Counted from the first letter of the stretch, positions 35,587-46,325 are shown. The stretch is 64,000 bases of DNA from Flavobacterium chungbukense (GCF_020805785.1 NZ_JAJGZV010000002.1:434001-498000); one strand, 5' to 3'. Notes: generated from the letters alone by a model not told the origin. Numbers and translations are program-made.

Positions 35587-36519
35587 TTAGAAGAATCGAG
35601 GAGATTTAATTTTGCTTTGTTTTTGCACAAATTGATAACGCAAGATGATTTCGTGTGAACCATCATTGTATTTATTCAATTGACTTACGGTATAATCAAA
35701 AGCATATCCGAGATAAAAACTTGGTGAAATTTGAAAACCTGCCAGTATACTAACAGAATCATCTGTTCGATACGATCCTCCTATGACAAACTTTTCTTGA
35801 ATCATGAAATTTGCCGATACATCTGCTGTAATTGGTGCCCCGCTTACTGCTTTTACTAAAAATGCTGGTTTAAATTTCAAATTTGGATTCAAATCGAAAA
35901 CATAACCTCCCATTAAATAATAATGCAAACGATCATAATCTATTGATTCTTGAACATCATCATAATAATTGCTTCTCATAAAACTAGGAACAGAAAGTCC
36001 TACATACCACTTATCCGTGTAGTAATAAATTCCGGCTCCAACTGCTAACTTGATTTGATTGTTAATATTCTGATTTAACAAAACATCATCGCTGTCGTAA
36101 TATCTTCCTTTAGACCAATCGATATTTAGCATTCTTGCTCCTGCTTTCAAACCGAAAGCAAGTCTTTTTTCATATCCTAAAGGAATTGAATAAGCAAAAT
36201 TTCCATCGAAGTATAGTTCATCAGAAGGACCAATTTTATCGTTAACAACACTTAAACCTAATCCTAAATTCTCATTTCTAAGAGGAGAATGAATAGAGAA
36301 TGACTGAGTTTGCGGTGCTCCAGAAATTCCGACCCATTGTGAACGATACAAAAGAGCTGCTTCTGTTGCGCCAGTAGACCCAGCATACGCTGGATTTACT
36401 GACATAGTATTGTACATATACTGAGTATATTGAGGTTCTTGCTGTGCTGTCGCACAAACCGTGATAAAAGAACATATTAAAATGAAATACGTTTCTAATG
36501 ATTTTATATATAGTTTCAT
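35587..36519 (-). CDS. PorP/SprF-family type IX secretion membrane protein
   Basis: A 310-residue outer-membrane protein. The signal peptide ends at ATA (about residue 25), followed by the family's start QQEPQYTQYMYNTMSVNPAYAGSTGATEAALLYRSQWVGISGAPQT, in which the NPAYAGS segment is diagnostic. Then come alternating beta-barrel strands (LGLGLSVVNDKIG, RLAFGLKAGARM, LAVGAGIYYYTDKWYVGLSVPSF, FVIGGSYRTDDSVSILAGFQISPSFYLGYAFDY). SprF of F. johnsoniae is needed for secretion of the SprB adhesin, and SprF-like proteins usually pair with one large substrate that has a type B sorting domain. The giant adhesin gene 43 bases upstream is the obvious partner. Confidence 0.92.
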   Translation of the reverse strand: MKLYIKSLETYFILICSFITVCATAQQEPQYTQYMYNTMSVNPAYAGSTGATEAALLYRSQWVGISGAPQTQSFSIHSPLRNENLGLGLSVVNDKIGPSDELYFDGNFAYSIPLGYEKRLAFGLKAGARMLNIDWSKGRYYDSDDVLLNQNINNQIKLAVGAGIYYYTDKWYVGLSVPSFMRSNYYDDVQESIDYDRLHYYLMGGYVFDLNPNLKFKPAFLVKAVSGAPITADVSANFMIQEKFVIGGSYRTDDSVSILAGFQISPSFYLGYAFDYTVSQLNKYNDGSHEIILRYQFVQKQSKIKSPRFF

Positions 36520-36562
36520 AACGATACTTATTTAGTTAATTAATTTGATTAATAGAAGTCGC

Positions 36563-39500
36563 TTATCTCATAATAGACAACCAGCCTTTTTTAACCGTTC
36601 CATCTCCAATGGTTATCACATAAAAATAAGTACCTGTTGGCAGCATATCTCCTCTATTAACAACTCCAGATACATTTGCAGTTCCGTCCCAATCATTTTC
36701 ATAATGCACTTTACTGTACACTAATGCTCCGTATCTGTTAAATACTTTCAATTCGTTGTTTGGATGTGTTTCGATACAATCAATTCTGAATAAATCATTT
36801 TTACCATCATTGTTTGGCGTAAACTCATTGTAAACTGTTAAACAAATTGGTTCTAATGTTACAGAAGCTGAATTATTTGATGCATCAACATCCAAAGGAG
36901 TCGAAGTCTCTACAGTTGCTGTACTTGTATAAGTACCGCCTGGCAACACTTCTGCCACAATTGTAAGTACTACACTTTGACCTGCATTTAATCTTGGTAT
37001 CGTCCAAAGTTGTGTTGTAGGATCGTAAACTCCTGTCGTTGCAGAAGAACTTACCAATTCTAAACCACTAGGAATTAGATTACTTACAATTGTATTGATG
37101 AAATCACCTTCACCAACATTATTTACTGTTATAGTAAATGTTACTTGCTCGCCAAAATTTGGAGTCGGATTATCAACTGTGTTTGTGATCGTTAAATCTG
37201 AACAACTTGATACACTAACATTCAAAGTTTTGATTGTTCTTTCATCACAAGTATTTACATAAGCCACTGTTACTGTTCCAGGTCCAATATCTGACCAAGA
37301 AACGGTTACAGAACCATCTGCTGTAGAACCCCCTGAAACTATTGTTCCTCCAACAATTGTCCATAGATAATTAGATTTTCCATTAGCAATTGAATAAGTT
37401 ACACCTTTGAAAACACATGGAGTATCATCTGTTGTTGTAATTTGATATGAAGCGTCATTTTCGAATAAAACTGTAATAGCCAATCTTGGTGCATTATCAC
37501 AGCCGTTAGTTGTATTACTCAACGCAGCAGCATAATAAGTCGTTGCTGTAAGAGGCGTATTGGCTGGCAATGCTGTTCCGCCTGTTGCAGTTGCATAATA
37601 CACTACATTTGCTTCATTCACTACAATATTAGCTAGTGTTGGCGCAGCATTTAAACAGAATGTCTGATTTGTTCTCGGTGTTGTCACTACACTTGGTGCA
37701 TTTACATTTACCGTTACTGCTAATCTTACTGGATTTTCACATCCAACTGCACTAGAGACTGCACCATAATAGATACCAGTTGTAAGCGCTGTAGTTGCTG
37801 GAAGTACCGTTCCTCCTGTTGCTGTTCTGTACCAAACTACATTTGCTTCATTTACTTGAATATTAGCAACTGTTGGTGAATTTAAAGTACAGAAATTTTG
37901 AGTTGCATTTGCTGTTGTTGGAGTTCCTGTCGGATCAACAACCGTAACTGTAACTTGTAAACGAGTTGTACTTTCACAACCTGTTGTAGCGTCTACAATA
38001 TTTCCGAAATAAATTCCAGAAGCTAGAGCCGTTCCTGCCGCAATTGGCGTTCCTCCTGTTGCAGAAGTGTACCAAGTTACATTGCTTTCATTTACTTGAA
38101 TATTAGCAATTGTTGGCGAATTAGCTGAACAGAAAGTCTGAGCAGCATTATTTGTTGTTGGATTTATTGTATTTCCAACTGTTACTGCCACTTGCAATCT
38201 TACACTGCTTTCGCAACCTGTTACTGGATCTTTTATAGCTCCAAAATAAATTGCTGTAGTTAAAGTTGCTGTAGAAGCCAAAGCTGTACCACCAGTTTGC
38301 GTTGTAAACCAAATTACATTACTCTCATTTACTTGAATGTTTGCAACTGTTGGATTTGTTCCTGAACAGAAAGTTTGAGCAGCTGCAGTTGTAGTTGGTG
38401 TTGATGGATCTGTTACCGTTACATTTACAGTCAATCTAGTACTACTTTCACATCCTGTTGCAGGATCAGAAATTGCCGCAAAATATTGTCCTGTTGTTAA
38501 TGCTGTTGTTGATGGAATTGGAGTTCCGCCTGTTGCAGCTGTATACCAAACAATATTACTTTGATTAGTCTGAATACTAGCGAATGTTGGTGCGTTAACC
38601 ACACAGAAGTTTTGTGTTCCTGCTGTTGCCAATGTCGGTGTTCCCGGATCATTTACTATTACATTAACCGTTAATCTCGTAGCACTTTCACAGCCAGTTG
38701 CTGGATCAGAAATCGCCGCAAAATATTGTCCCGTTGTTAAAGCTGTCGTTGATGGAATTAAAGTTCCGCCTGTTGAAGCTGTATACCAAAATATATTTGC
38801 CTGATTAGTCTGAATGCTTGCAAATGTAGGAGCATCTTGCTGACAGAAGTTTTGTGTTCCTGCTGTTACCAAAGTCGGTGTTCCCGGATCATTTACAATT
38901 ACATCAACTGTTAATCTTGTAGCGCTTGAACATCCAGTAGCTGGATCTAAAATTGCCGCAAAATATTGTCCTGTTGTTAAAGCTGTTGTAGAAGGAATTA
39001 AAGTCCCGCCTGTTGAAGCTGTATACCAAACTATATTACTTTCATTTGTCTGAATGCTTGCAAATGTCGGTGCATCTTCCTGACAGAAGTTTTGTGTTCC
39101 TGCAGTTACCAATGTCGGAGTTGCAGGATTGTTTACAATCACATCAACTGTTAATCTTGTAGCGCTTTCACAGCCTGTTGCTGGATCATAAATCGCTGCA
39201 AAATATTGTCCTGTTGTTAAAGCTGTTGTTGATGGAATTAAAGTCCCGCCTGTTGCAGCTGTATACCAAACTATATTACTTTCGTTAGTCTGAATGCTCG
39301 CAAATGTTGGAGCATTTTCAAGACAGAAGTTTTGCGTTCCTGCTGTTACCAATGTTGGTGTTGCAGGATTATTTACAATTACATCAACTGTTAATCTTGT
39401 AGCGCTTTCACATCCTGTTGCTGGATCTAAAATTGCTGCAAAATATTGTCCCGTTGTTAAAGCTGTAGTTGATGGAATTAAAGTTCCGCCTGTTGAAGCT

Positions 39501-42500
39501 GTATACCATACAATATTAGCCTGATTGGTCTGAATGCTTGCAAATGTAGGAGCATCTTCCTGACAGAAATTTTGCGTTCCTGTTGTTACCAATGTCGGAG
39601 TTCCTGGATCATTTACAATCACATCAACTGTTAATCTTGTAGCGCTTGCACAGCCTGTTGCTGGATCTAAAATCGCCGCAAAATATTGTCCTGTTGTTAA
39701 AGCTGTTGTCGAGGGAATTAAAGTTCCGCCTGTTGCAGCTGTATACCAAACTATATTACTTTCATTTGTCTGAATGCTTGCAAATGTCGGTGCATCTTCC
39801 TGACAGAAGTTTTGTGTTCCTGCTGTTACCAATGTTGGAGTTGCCGGATTGTTTACAATCACATCAACTGTTAATCTAACAGCACTTTCACATGTAGATG
39901 TCGGATCTGAAATCGCTGCAAAATATTGTCCTGTTGTTAAAGCTGTCGTTGATGGAATTAAAGTTCCGCCTGTTAAAGCCGTATACCATACAATATTAGG
40001 TTGATTTGTCTGAATACTTGCAAGAGTTGGTGCGTCTTCTAAACAGAAATTTTGTGTTCCTGCAGTTACCAATGTTGGTGTTCCTGGGTCATTAACTGTT
40101 ACTGTAACAGCTAATCTCACACTACTTTCACAGCCAATCACTACATCTGTTGCTCCCGCATAATAAATTCCATTTACTAAAGGAGTTGTAGAAGCAAGTG
40201 GCAAGCCTCCTGTAGCTGTAGTATACCAAACAACATTTGTTTCATTTACTTGAATATTAGCAACTGTTGGTGCAGCAGACAAACAGAAATCTTGCGTATC
40301 ATCTACAGTTGTTGGTGTGTTTGGATCGTTAATCAATATAACCGCATCTTGTAAGGTTCCAGCAAGATTTTCGCAGGTATTAGTGCTCGAAACCGCTACA
40401 TAATACGTAATCGGACTCATAGCTTCTGTTAATCCTGTTGCTGTTAGTTCACCTGCCGCGTTTATGGTGTAAGTAACACCATTAATAACTGCTCCATTAG
40501 CAATTGGCTGTGTTTTATTAGCATCTAAATACCAAGTAAATACAGGACTTGTTAATGTCGGCGCAGTTGGAGTTAATGTTGCAGCTGCATCATGACAGAC
40601 TGTAACGTCATCAACTAAAATATCATTTGCTGTTGAAGGAGGCAAGATTGTAAACGTAATTTGTTTTCTATCTGCAGCTGCAGTTAAACAAAATTGGTCT
40701 GAACTTACTCCAACATAATAAGTATAAGTTCCTGGAGCTAGTCCGTTTACTACTAATTGTGCTGTTGTTTCTCCTGCAATAAGCTGACTTGTAGTTCCGT
40801 CAAAACTATACCAAGAATAAATCGGATTTGTCAAAAGTGGTGTTCCGCTTAAACTTGTTGCTAAAGTTACTGATCCTGAAGCTGTACAAACAGATGTTGA
40901 TGTTCCTCCATTCAAAGTAATATCTGTTAAAGCATTAACTGGAGCTGAAGCTTTTACTTCAACTGTAACTTCACCTCTTGCAAAGGTTTCACAGCCGTAA
41001 CGTACTGGCTGTACATAATATTTATATATTCCTGCTGGTAAATTAGCTGGCAATGTATAAGAAATACCCGTAGATAACGAATTTCCACCAGTTTCAGCAT
41101 CATACCAAATATAAGTAGAACAAGCGTCTTGAGGTATTTGAAGTGTTATGGTACTTCCTGGACAAACCGTTATTTTATTTTGTGGGTCGGCACCAATAAC
41201 GGTTGTATTTGCTGTTCTTTCTACTGTATGAACTCTTAAGAAATCCAATACACCAACAACGCCACCTAAACGAATTCTAACTCTATCGTAGATTTCAGTT
41301 GGCGAAGATACTAATACCATTGCTAAAGAATTTCCTGGTAGTAATCTTATACTTAATAATGTACTTGTATTCTGAATTGGAGCTCCAACAGCAACATTAC
41401 CTAAATAACGCTGAATTGTAAATCCAGTAAGCAAATTGACATCTAAAAGTGTTCCTGGTTTAGAAATGACAATTCTCAAAGTATCACTTACTATAGAAGG
41501 AGTTTTAAATTGCACTGTTAAGTCCGCTGAAGCTAATGCGCCAACTCCGCTGTACATAGTTGCAAAAGTCGTTACGTCATTATCAGCAATATTCCAAGCA
41601 TCGCTCACTCCTACAGCAGCTGTAACAGCTCCCACAGGAAGACCTAAATCTGTTGCTCCGTAGAAAATATCCTGAATATCTCCAGGAGTACAAGCCACTG
41701 CTGTAACTTGTCTGTTATAATGAGCATCAAATACTTTTGTATTTTGAGCCACACTTAACAGTGAAGCAGATTGAATTCTGATTCCGTCGTAGTCTTGCGG
41801 ACCTGAAGCATCTGAAGGTACAAAAGTGAATTCATACGTATTATCTCCTGAGACTAAATTCAATAATGAACCAGATACGGATTGCATTGCTCCAATATCA
41901 ACTCCATTTTTTGTTCCAATTACTGATAAATTCTGACCAACAGCTAATAAGCTATATTCTGATCCTAATTTAACTGTAACAGGCGTTCCTTTTACGATGT
42001 TCGCTGGCCAAGTCAAACTCTGCCAAGTAGTACCAACTCCTAAAAGTCCGACTCCAGTTGTAATGGTTGAGAATGTTTGTGGATTTCCATCAACAGCATT
42101 TGCTCCATTAGTTACATTTCCTGTAAGTACTGATCCAAAAGTTTGTCCATTTGCATAAACACGTTCTGCTAATGATTGACAATTACTTAAATCAATTACA
42201 TTGATCACTTTTGTTGCTGTTCTACTGCAAATTCCATCACTTGCAACAGCTGTGTATGTATAAACTCCCGGCGTATTTAAAGCTCCAGTTGTAAAAGTTG
42301 GTCCTGTTAAAGCATTTCCCTGTGGATCAAACCAAGTCACTGTCCCTGTTGAAGTTGCTGTTAAAGTCACATTCGTCCCTACATTTACAGATTCTTGAGG
42401 ATTTGTTACCACTAAACTTGGCAAAGCGTTAATAACAACTGTTACGTTTTGTCTTACAGCAGGACAAGTATCACCAGTACCTTGAGCTTCAATTGCATAT

Positions 42501-45500
42501 ACACCACCTGTTGTAATATTGGCTGCTGCATCAGCAGTGATTACAACATTTGAAGGATTGTAAAAAGTATAGGTAGTATTTCCTGTAGAATCAAAATTCG
42601 TAATTGCATTTCTTAAATTAAAACTACCACAGCCTGGTGCTGGATTAGCATTTACAGTTAAAATAGTAGTTGACGGAAAATTAACCGTTACTTGTTTTAA
42701 TGTGCCGTTTACATTTTCACAAGTTCCTCCATTTGAAACAGCAATAAAATAATTAAATGGCGATCCCGCTGCATTTAAACCTGCAATAGTCAAAGCTCCT
42801 GTTGTAGCATCTTTTGTAAAAGTTACTCCCGGCTGACCTACTACAGTAGTTCCAGTTAGAATTTCCTGAGTCTTATTTTGATCTGTATAATATCTAAATT
42901 GTGCACCAGCAATAGCTGTTGATGGATTTAAAACAACTCCACCCGCGCAGGTAGCTTCAGCAGAACTTGGAATTACAATATCTGCATCCGTTGGAATTGG
43001 CAATACGTTCACTGTGACTGCCTGACGAATACTGTTTTCACAAGTTCCTCTTGTTCCTTGTAAATAATATGTTGTTGAAGCACTTAAAGGAGCTGTCGGA
43101 TTTACAGCTACTATATTTCCTCCTACCGCAGCATCATACCAAGTATATGTTTCTGTTCCTGTAGATGAGGCAGTTAATGAGGCAGTACCTCCAACACAAA
43201 TTGGCGCTGTAGCTCCGATCCCAGAAATGGTAGCATTTGGATATCTGTATGACGCTTGGTAGATATATAAATTAGTTAATAAGTTAAGAAGACCTCCTAA
43301 TCTAACTTCAACTCTATCAAATGGTGCAATTGCTCTAAAACTAGCTTTAAATTTATTTCCAGATAATAATTGAATACCAACTAAACTATTATTGCTAATA
43401 GCAGTTCTATCATTATTATAAGTAGTAGCTCCATTATATGTTGCAAGACTTACAGATCCTAGCAATGTTACATCTGCTAAACCACCTGGCAACTCTAAAT
43501 CAACATCTATAATATCGCCAGTTTGTCCTGGATTTGCAAAAACAAGTGTTTGTTGAATATAACTTCCTACAACTCCAACTGGTATAGTCAATTGAGCATA
43601 AGTATTTATATTCCCGTCAACAGAATCATTATCATTTGTTGCACCACATAATACACAAGCAACACCAGAACTAAGTACAGTCGTCTGTGTTCCTGCTTGT
43701 AAACAAGTACTTGCATTTGCGATTACAGTAACAGTAATAGCCCCTCTTGCTGAATTAGCACATCCAGTTGCGGTATTAACAGCTTCCACATAATATGTTT
43801 TATTTGCCGTTAAAGCAGGATTTGGTGTGTAAGAAGTTGTATTAGTGGCTACAGAAGCTCCTCCCGTTGGCACATCAAACCAATTATAAGTAACTCCAGC
43901 AACCGGATTCTGAACTGATAATGTAACAGTTTGGTTAGATTGAATAATAACATTTGATGATGCAAATGTTGGTGTAGCTGGTACTGGACTAACCGTTAAA
44001 TTTACCGCAGTACGAGTAGTTGATGTACAATCTCCAATAGCTGCTTCCACAAAATAACTTGTATTTACAGCTAATGCAGGAGTTGTAAATGAAGTACCCG
44101 TAAATACTAAATTACCTCCTGTTGCAGCATCATACCAATTATATACAGTACCAGTTACTGGCGCTTGAACAGTTAATGTAGTAGATTGTCCACTACAAAT
44201 TGTTGTTGGCGGTACAGTAACCGTAGGTTGTACAGGATTAGTTATCAATATCTGAACTGGATTTCTTTCACTATTTACACAACCATTTCTTGTAACTTGC
44301 ACATAATATGTTGTTGGTGCTGTTAAAGCTGGTGTTGTGAATGTTGCTGTAGAAGCCAATGGAGTTCCTCCGGTTGGTGCACTATACCAGCTTACAGTTT
44401 CACCAACTGCAAGTGCAGCTGTCACTGTAGCAGTTTGGCCACTACAAATTGTTGTGTTACCAGAAATAGTTGGCGCTTTAAATCTATAGGTTGCCTGATA
44501 AATATCAGCGTTAGTCAATACAGTTGCCAAACCTCCCAATCTAATTTCGACGCGGTCAAAATTTGCTCCAGCCGTAACGCTAGCTCTAAAACGATTACCG
44601 CTTAAAAGTTGCAACGTAACTAAAGAATTATTTATCGAAATTCTATCATTGTTATAAGTCGCACCATTATAAGTCGCTAAACTAACAACTCCTAATAATG
44701 AAACATCTGCTAAACCTCCAGGTAGTTCCATTTCGACATCTACAATATCTCCAGCTTTTCCAGGATTATTAAATTGTAATGTTTGCTGAACATAACCATT
44801 TATCAAACCGACTGGAACAGTAAGTCTTGTTGCAGTTGCTGGATTTCCATCAACAGCATTATTTGGATTGGTAGAACTACACAATAAACATAAACCATTT
44901 TGAACTATCTGCTGGCTTCCAGCCTCAAGACATCCAACTAATGCAGCTGCTTGAACTGTAACTAACACAGGAACTCTGGCAGCACTTACACAACTTCCGT
45001 TTGGACTTTGTGTCTCTACATAATAAGTTTTAGTAGCAGTCAAAATCGGAGTTGTAAAAGTTGCTGTGTTAGTTGCAACTGCTGTTCCTCCTGTAGGTAC
45101 ATCATACCAATTTAATTGTGCACCAACTTCAGAAGTTGAGGCGCTTAGAGTGGCATTTTGTCCAGATTGAATTGTAACACTTTGTGTTAAAACTGTTGGA
45201 GTAGCTGGAATTGCTGTTGAAACAACATTTACTTGAGTACGAGTCGGACTAATACAAGTTCCTATAACTCCTTCAACATAAAAAGAAGTAGTACCTAAGG
45301 GAACCGTTGGCGAGTATGTAGTTCCTGTTGCTAAGGCCGTTCCGCCCGTTGCTGTAGAATACCAAGAATATGTTGTTCCAGGAATAGCATTTACAAGTGA
45401 CAAAGTTGTTTGCTGTGTTACTCCACTAGAACAAACTGTCGTTCCTGTATTACTAACTGCCGGAGCAACTGGATTAGAAACATTTAAAACAACAGGTACT

Positions 45501-46282
45501 CGAACATTTCCTTCGCATCCTGTTGTTCTTGAAATTCCTATATAATATGTAGTATTATTAGTCAATGCAGGAGTTGTAAAAGTATTTCCTGTTGCTAATG
45601 CAGCTGTAGAAGAATCAGAACCATACCACGCTATAGTAGTTCCTGCGGCTGGTGTTGCGGTAAGCGTAGCTGTAGATCCAGAACAAACTGTTTGTGTTAA
45701 ACCTCCCGCAACAGTTGGTTGCGCATATTCTAAACGAACATCATAAATTCTAAGGACGGTTAATAAATTTACAAGCCCACCAACCTGAATTTGCACTTGA
45801 TTCGCATCGCCTGTCAAAGTATACTTTGCCACCGCGACAGTGTTACCCGTAAGTAAATTCAAATTTAAAAGCGGACTATTTAAAGCCACACTCGAACCGA
45901 CATTAGTTCCATTAAATTTAGTTTGAATCGAAGCATTCGACAACAAACTTACATCAAGAAGACCATTGCCAGTACCAAAATAAATAGCAATTTGATCTCC
46001 AGCTCTCGCCGTCTGACCTAAATTTAATGTCTCTTCAACAAAACAACCTACCCCGACCACGCTGGTTAGGGTTGCAAAAGTGCTTAAGCCTGCGCTATCA
46101 TAAGCGTTGGCAGGACTATCAACATTTAATCCAACACACAGCAATCCACCTTGACTATTTGTTTCAGACGTAGGTCTACAAACAGTTTGTGAAAATGCAT
46201 TACTGCATATTAGAAACAACGTTAAAAGCCCTAATAATCTCTTGTGTAGTTTGAGATTACAAAAAGTAAATTTTTTTTTCAT
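36563..46282 (-). CDS. Giant repetitive T9SS surface adhesin, SprB-like
   Basis: A 3,239-residue cell-surface protein. The ATG at 46282 gives a signal peptide (KKKFTFCNLKLHKRLLGLL... to AFSQ); a longer frame to 46354 adds an implausible prefix. Five related modules of about 155 residues lie near 35-185, 448-602, 858-1016, 1365-1526 and 1531-1689, ending in patterns like DRVEIRLGG. Ig-like 'WYDA-TGG' domains fill the spaces. Residues about 1983-2938 are twelve tandem repeats of about 80 residues (core NFCQEDAPTFASIQTN, VWYTAATGG, TTGQYFAAI). A DUF11-type domain follows (3028-3143). The last 88 residues are the gliding-motility/type B sorting domain (NEFTPNNDGKNDLFRIDC to GWLSIMR). It should be secreted by T9SS and attached outside, as is SprB. 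Confidence 0.92.
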   Translation of the reverse strand: MKKKFTFCNLKLHKRLLGLLTLFLICSNAFSQTVCRPTSETNSQGGLLCVGLNVDSPANAYDSAGLSTFATLTSVVGVGCFVEETLNLGQTARAGDQIAIYFGTGNGLLDVSLLSNASIQTKFNGTNVGSSVALNSPLLNLNLLTGNTVAVAKYTLTGDANQVQIQVGGLVNLLTVLRIYDVRLEYAQPTVAGGLTQTVCSGSTATLTATPAAGTTIAWYGSDSSTAALATGNTFTTPALTNNTTYYIGISRTTGCEGNVRVPVVLNVSNPVAPAVSNTGTTVCSSGVTQQTTLSLVNAIPGTTYSWYSTATGGTALATGTTYSPTVPLGTTSFYVEGVIGTCISPTRTQVNVVSTAIPATPTVLTQSVTIQSGQNATLSASTSEVGAQLNWYDVPTGGTAVATNTATFTTPILTATKTYYVETQSPNGSCVSAARVPVLVTVQAAALVGCLEAGSQQIVQNGLCLLCSSTNPNNAVDGNPATATRLTVPVGLINGYVQQTLQFNNPGKAGDIVDVEMELPGGLADVSLLGVVSLATYNGATYNNDRISINNSLVTLQLLSGNRFRASVTAGANFDRVEIRLGGLATVLTNADIYQATYRFKAPTISGNTTICSGQTATVTAALAVGETVSWYSAPTGGTPLASTATFTTPALTAPTTYYVQVTRNGCVNSERNPVQILITNPVQPTVTVPPTTICSGQSTTLTVQAPVTGTVYNWYDAATGGNLVFTGTSFTTPALAVNTSYFVEAAIGDCTSTTRTAVNLTVSPVPATPTFASSNVIIQSNQTVTLSVQNPVAGVTYNWFDVPTGGASVATNTTSYTPNPALTANKTYYVEAVNTATGCANSARGAITVTVIANASTCLQAGTQTTVLSSGVACVLCGATNDNDSVDGNINTYAQLTIPVGVVGSYIQQTLVFANPGQTGDIIDVDLELPGGLADVTLLGSVSLATYNGATTYNNDRTAISNNSLVGIQLLSGNKFKASFRAIAPFDRVEVRLGGLLNLLTNLYIYQASYRYPNATISGIGATAPICVGGTASLTASSTGTETYTWYDAAVGGNIVAVNPTAPLSASTTYYLQGTRGTCENSIRQAVTVNVLPIPTDADIVIPSSAEATCAGGVVLNPSTAIAGAQFRYYTDQNKTQEILTGTTVVGQPGVTFTKDATTGALTIAGLNAAGSPFNYFIAVSNGGTCENVNGTLKQVTVNFPSTTILTVNANPAPGCGSFNLRNAITNFDSTGNTTYTFYNPSNVVITADAAANITTGGVYAIEAQGTGDTCPAVRQNVTVVINALPSLVVTNPQESVNVGTNVTLTATSTGTVTWFDPQGNALTGPTFTTGALNTPGVYTYTAVASDGICSRTATKVINVIDLSNCQSLAERVYANGQTFGSVLTGNVTNGANAVDGNPQTFSTITTGVGLLGVGTTWQSLTWPANIVKGTPVTVKLGSEYSLLAVGQNLSVIGTKNGVDIGAMQSVSGSLLNLVSGDNTYEFTFVPSDASGPQDYDGIRIQSASLLSVAQNTKVFDAHYNRQVTAVACTPGDIQDIFYGATDLGLPVGAVTAAVGVSDAWNIADNDVTTFATMYSGVGALASADLTVQFKTPSIVSDTLRIVISKPGTLLDVNLLTGFTIQRYLGNVAVGAPIQNTSTLLSIRLLPGNSLAMVLVSSPTEIYDRVRIRLGGVVGVLDFLRVHTVERTANTTVIGADPQNKITVCPGSTITLQIPQDACSTYIWYDAETGGNSLSTGISYTLPANLPAGIYKYYVQPVRYGCETFARGEVTVEVKASAPVNALTDITLNGGTSTSVCTASGSVTLATSLSGTPLLTNPIYSWYSFDGTTSQLIAGETTAQLVVNGLAPGTYTYYVGVSSDQFCLTAAADRKQITFTILPPSTANDILVDDVTVCHDAAATLTPTAPTLTSPVFTWYLDANKTQPIANGAVINGVTYTINAAGELTATGLTEAMSPITYYVAVSSTNTCENLAGTLQDAVILINDPNTPTTVDDTQDFCLSAAPTVANIQVNETNVVWYTTATGGLPLASTTPLVNGIYYAGATDVVIGCESSVRLAVTVTVNDPGTPTLVTAGTQNFCLEDAPTLASIQTNQPNIVWYTALTGGTLIPSTTALTTGQYFAAISDPTSTCESAVRLTVDVIVNNPATPTLVTAGTQNFCQEDAPTFASIQTNESNIVWYTAATGGTLIPSTTALTTGQYFAAILDPATGCASATRLTVDVIVNDPGTPTLVTTGTQNFCQEDAPTFASIQTNQANIVWYTASTGGTLIPSTTALTTGQYFAAILDPATGCESATRLTVDVIVNNPATPTLVTAGTQNFCLENAPTFASIQTNESNIVWYTAATGGTLIPSTTALTTGQYFAAIYDPATGCESATRLTVDVIVNNPATPTLVTAGTQNFCQEDAPTFASIQTNESNIVWYTASTGGTLIPSTTALTTGQYFAAILDPATGCSSATRLTVDVIVNDPGTPTLVTAGTQNFCQQDAPTFASIQTNQANIFWYTASTGGTLIPSTTALTTGQYFAAISDPATGCESATRLTVNVIVNDPGTPTLATAGTQNFCVVNAPTFASIQTNQSNIVWYTAATGGTPIPSTTALTTGQYFAAISDPATGCESSTRLTVNVTVTDPSTPTTTAAAQTFCSGTNPTVANIQVNESNVIWFTTQTGGTALASTATLTTAIYFGAIKDPVTGCESSVRLQVAVTVGNTINPTTNNAAQTFCSANSPTIANIQVNESNVTWYTSATGGTPIAAGTALASGIYFGNIVDATTGCESTTRLQVTVTVVDPTGTPTTANATQNFCTLNSPTVANIQVNEANVVWYRTATGGTVLPATTALTTGIYYGAVSSAVGCENPVRLAVTVNVNAPSVVTTPRTNQTFCLNAAPTLANIVVNEANVVYYATATGGTALPANTPLTATTYYAAALSNTTNGCDNAPRLAITVLFENDASYQITTTDDTPCVFKGVTYSIANGKSNYLWTIVGGTIVSGGSTADGSVTVSWSDIGPGTVTVAYVNTCDERTIKTLNVSVSSCSDLTITNTVDNPTPNFGEQVTFTITVNNVGEGDFINTIVSNLIPSGLELVSSSATTGVYDPTTQLWTIPRLNAGQSVVLTIVAEVLPGGTYTSTATVETSTPLDVDASNNSASVTLEPICLTVYNEFTPNNDGKNDLFRIDCIETHPNNELKVFNRYGALVYSKVHYENDWDGTANVSGVVNRGDMLPTGTYFYVITIGDGTVKKGWLSIMR
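37470..40336 (-). repeat. Twelve tandem ~240-bp repeats coding adhesin domains
   Basis: Within the adhesin gene, units of about 240 bp follow one another. The marker TTTTGTGTTCCTGC (or a one-base variant) recurs at an exact 240-bp pitch near 38608, 38848, 39088, 39328, 39568, 39808 and 40048. Those seven units are nearly identical in DNA as well as protein. The outer five have diverged. Confidence 0.9.
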
Positions 46283-46325
46283 AATTTGGAAGATTAGAAA
46301 ATGGACAATAAAACACCTCTCGCAA

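Noticed and set aside
38380..40100. Regular 240-bp repeats that could suggest a CRISPR-like or satellite array
   Set aside because: The units are fully coding, in frame, without spacers, and form domains of the adhesin.
39294..41663. Open frames of 75-77 codons on the plus strand inside the adhesin gene
   Set aside because: They are antisense shadows of the repetitive coding sequence, recur with the repeat and have no start signals.
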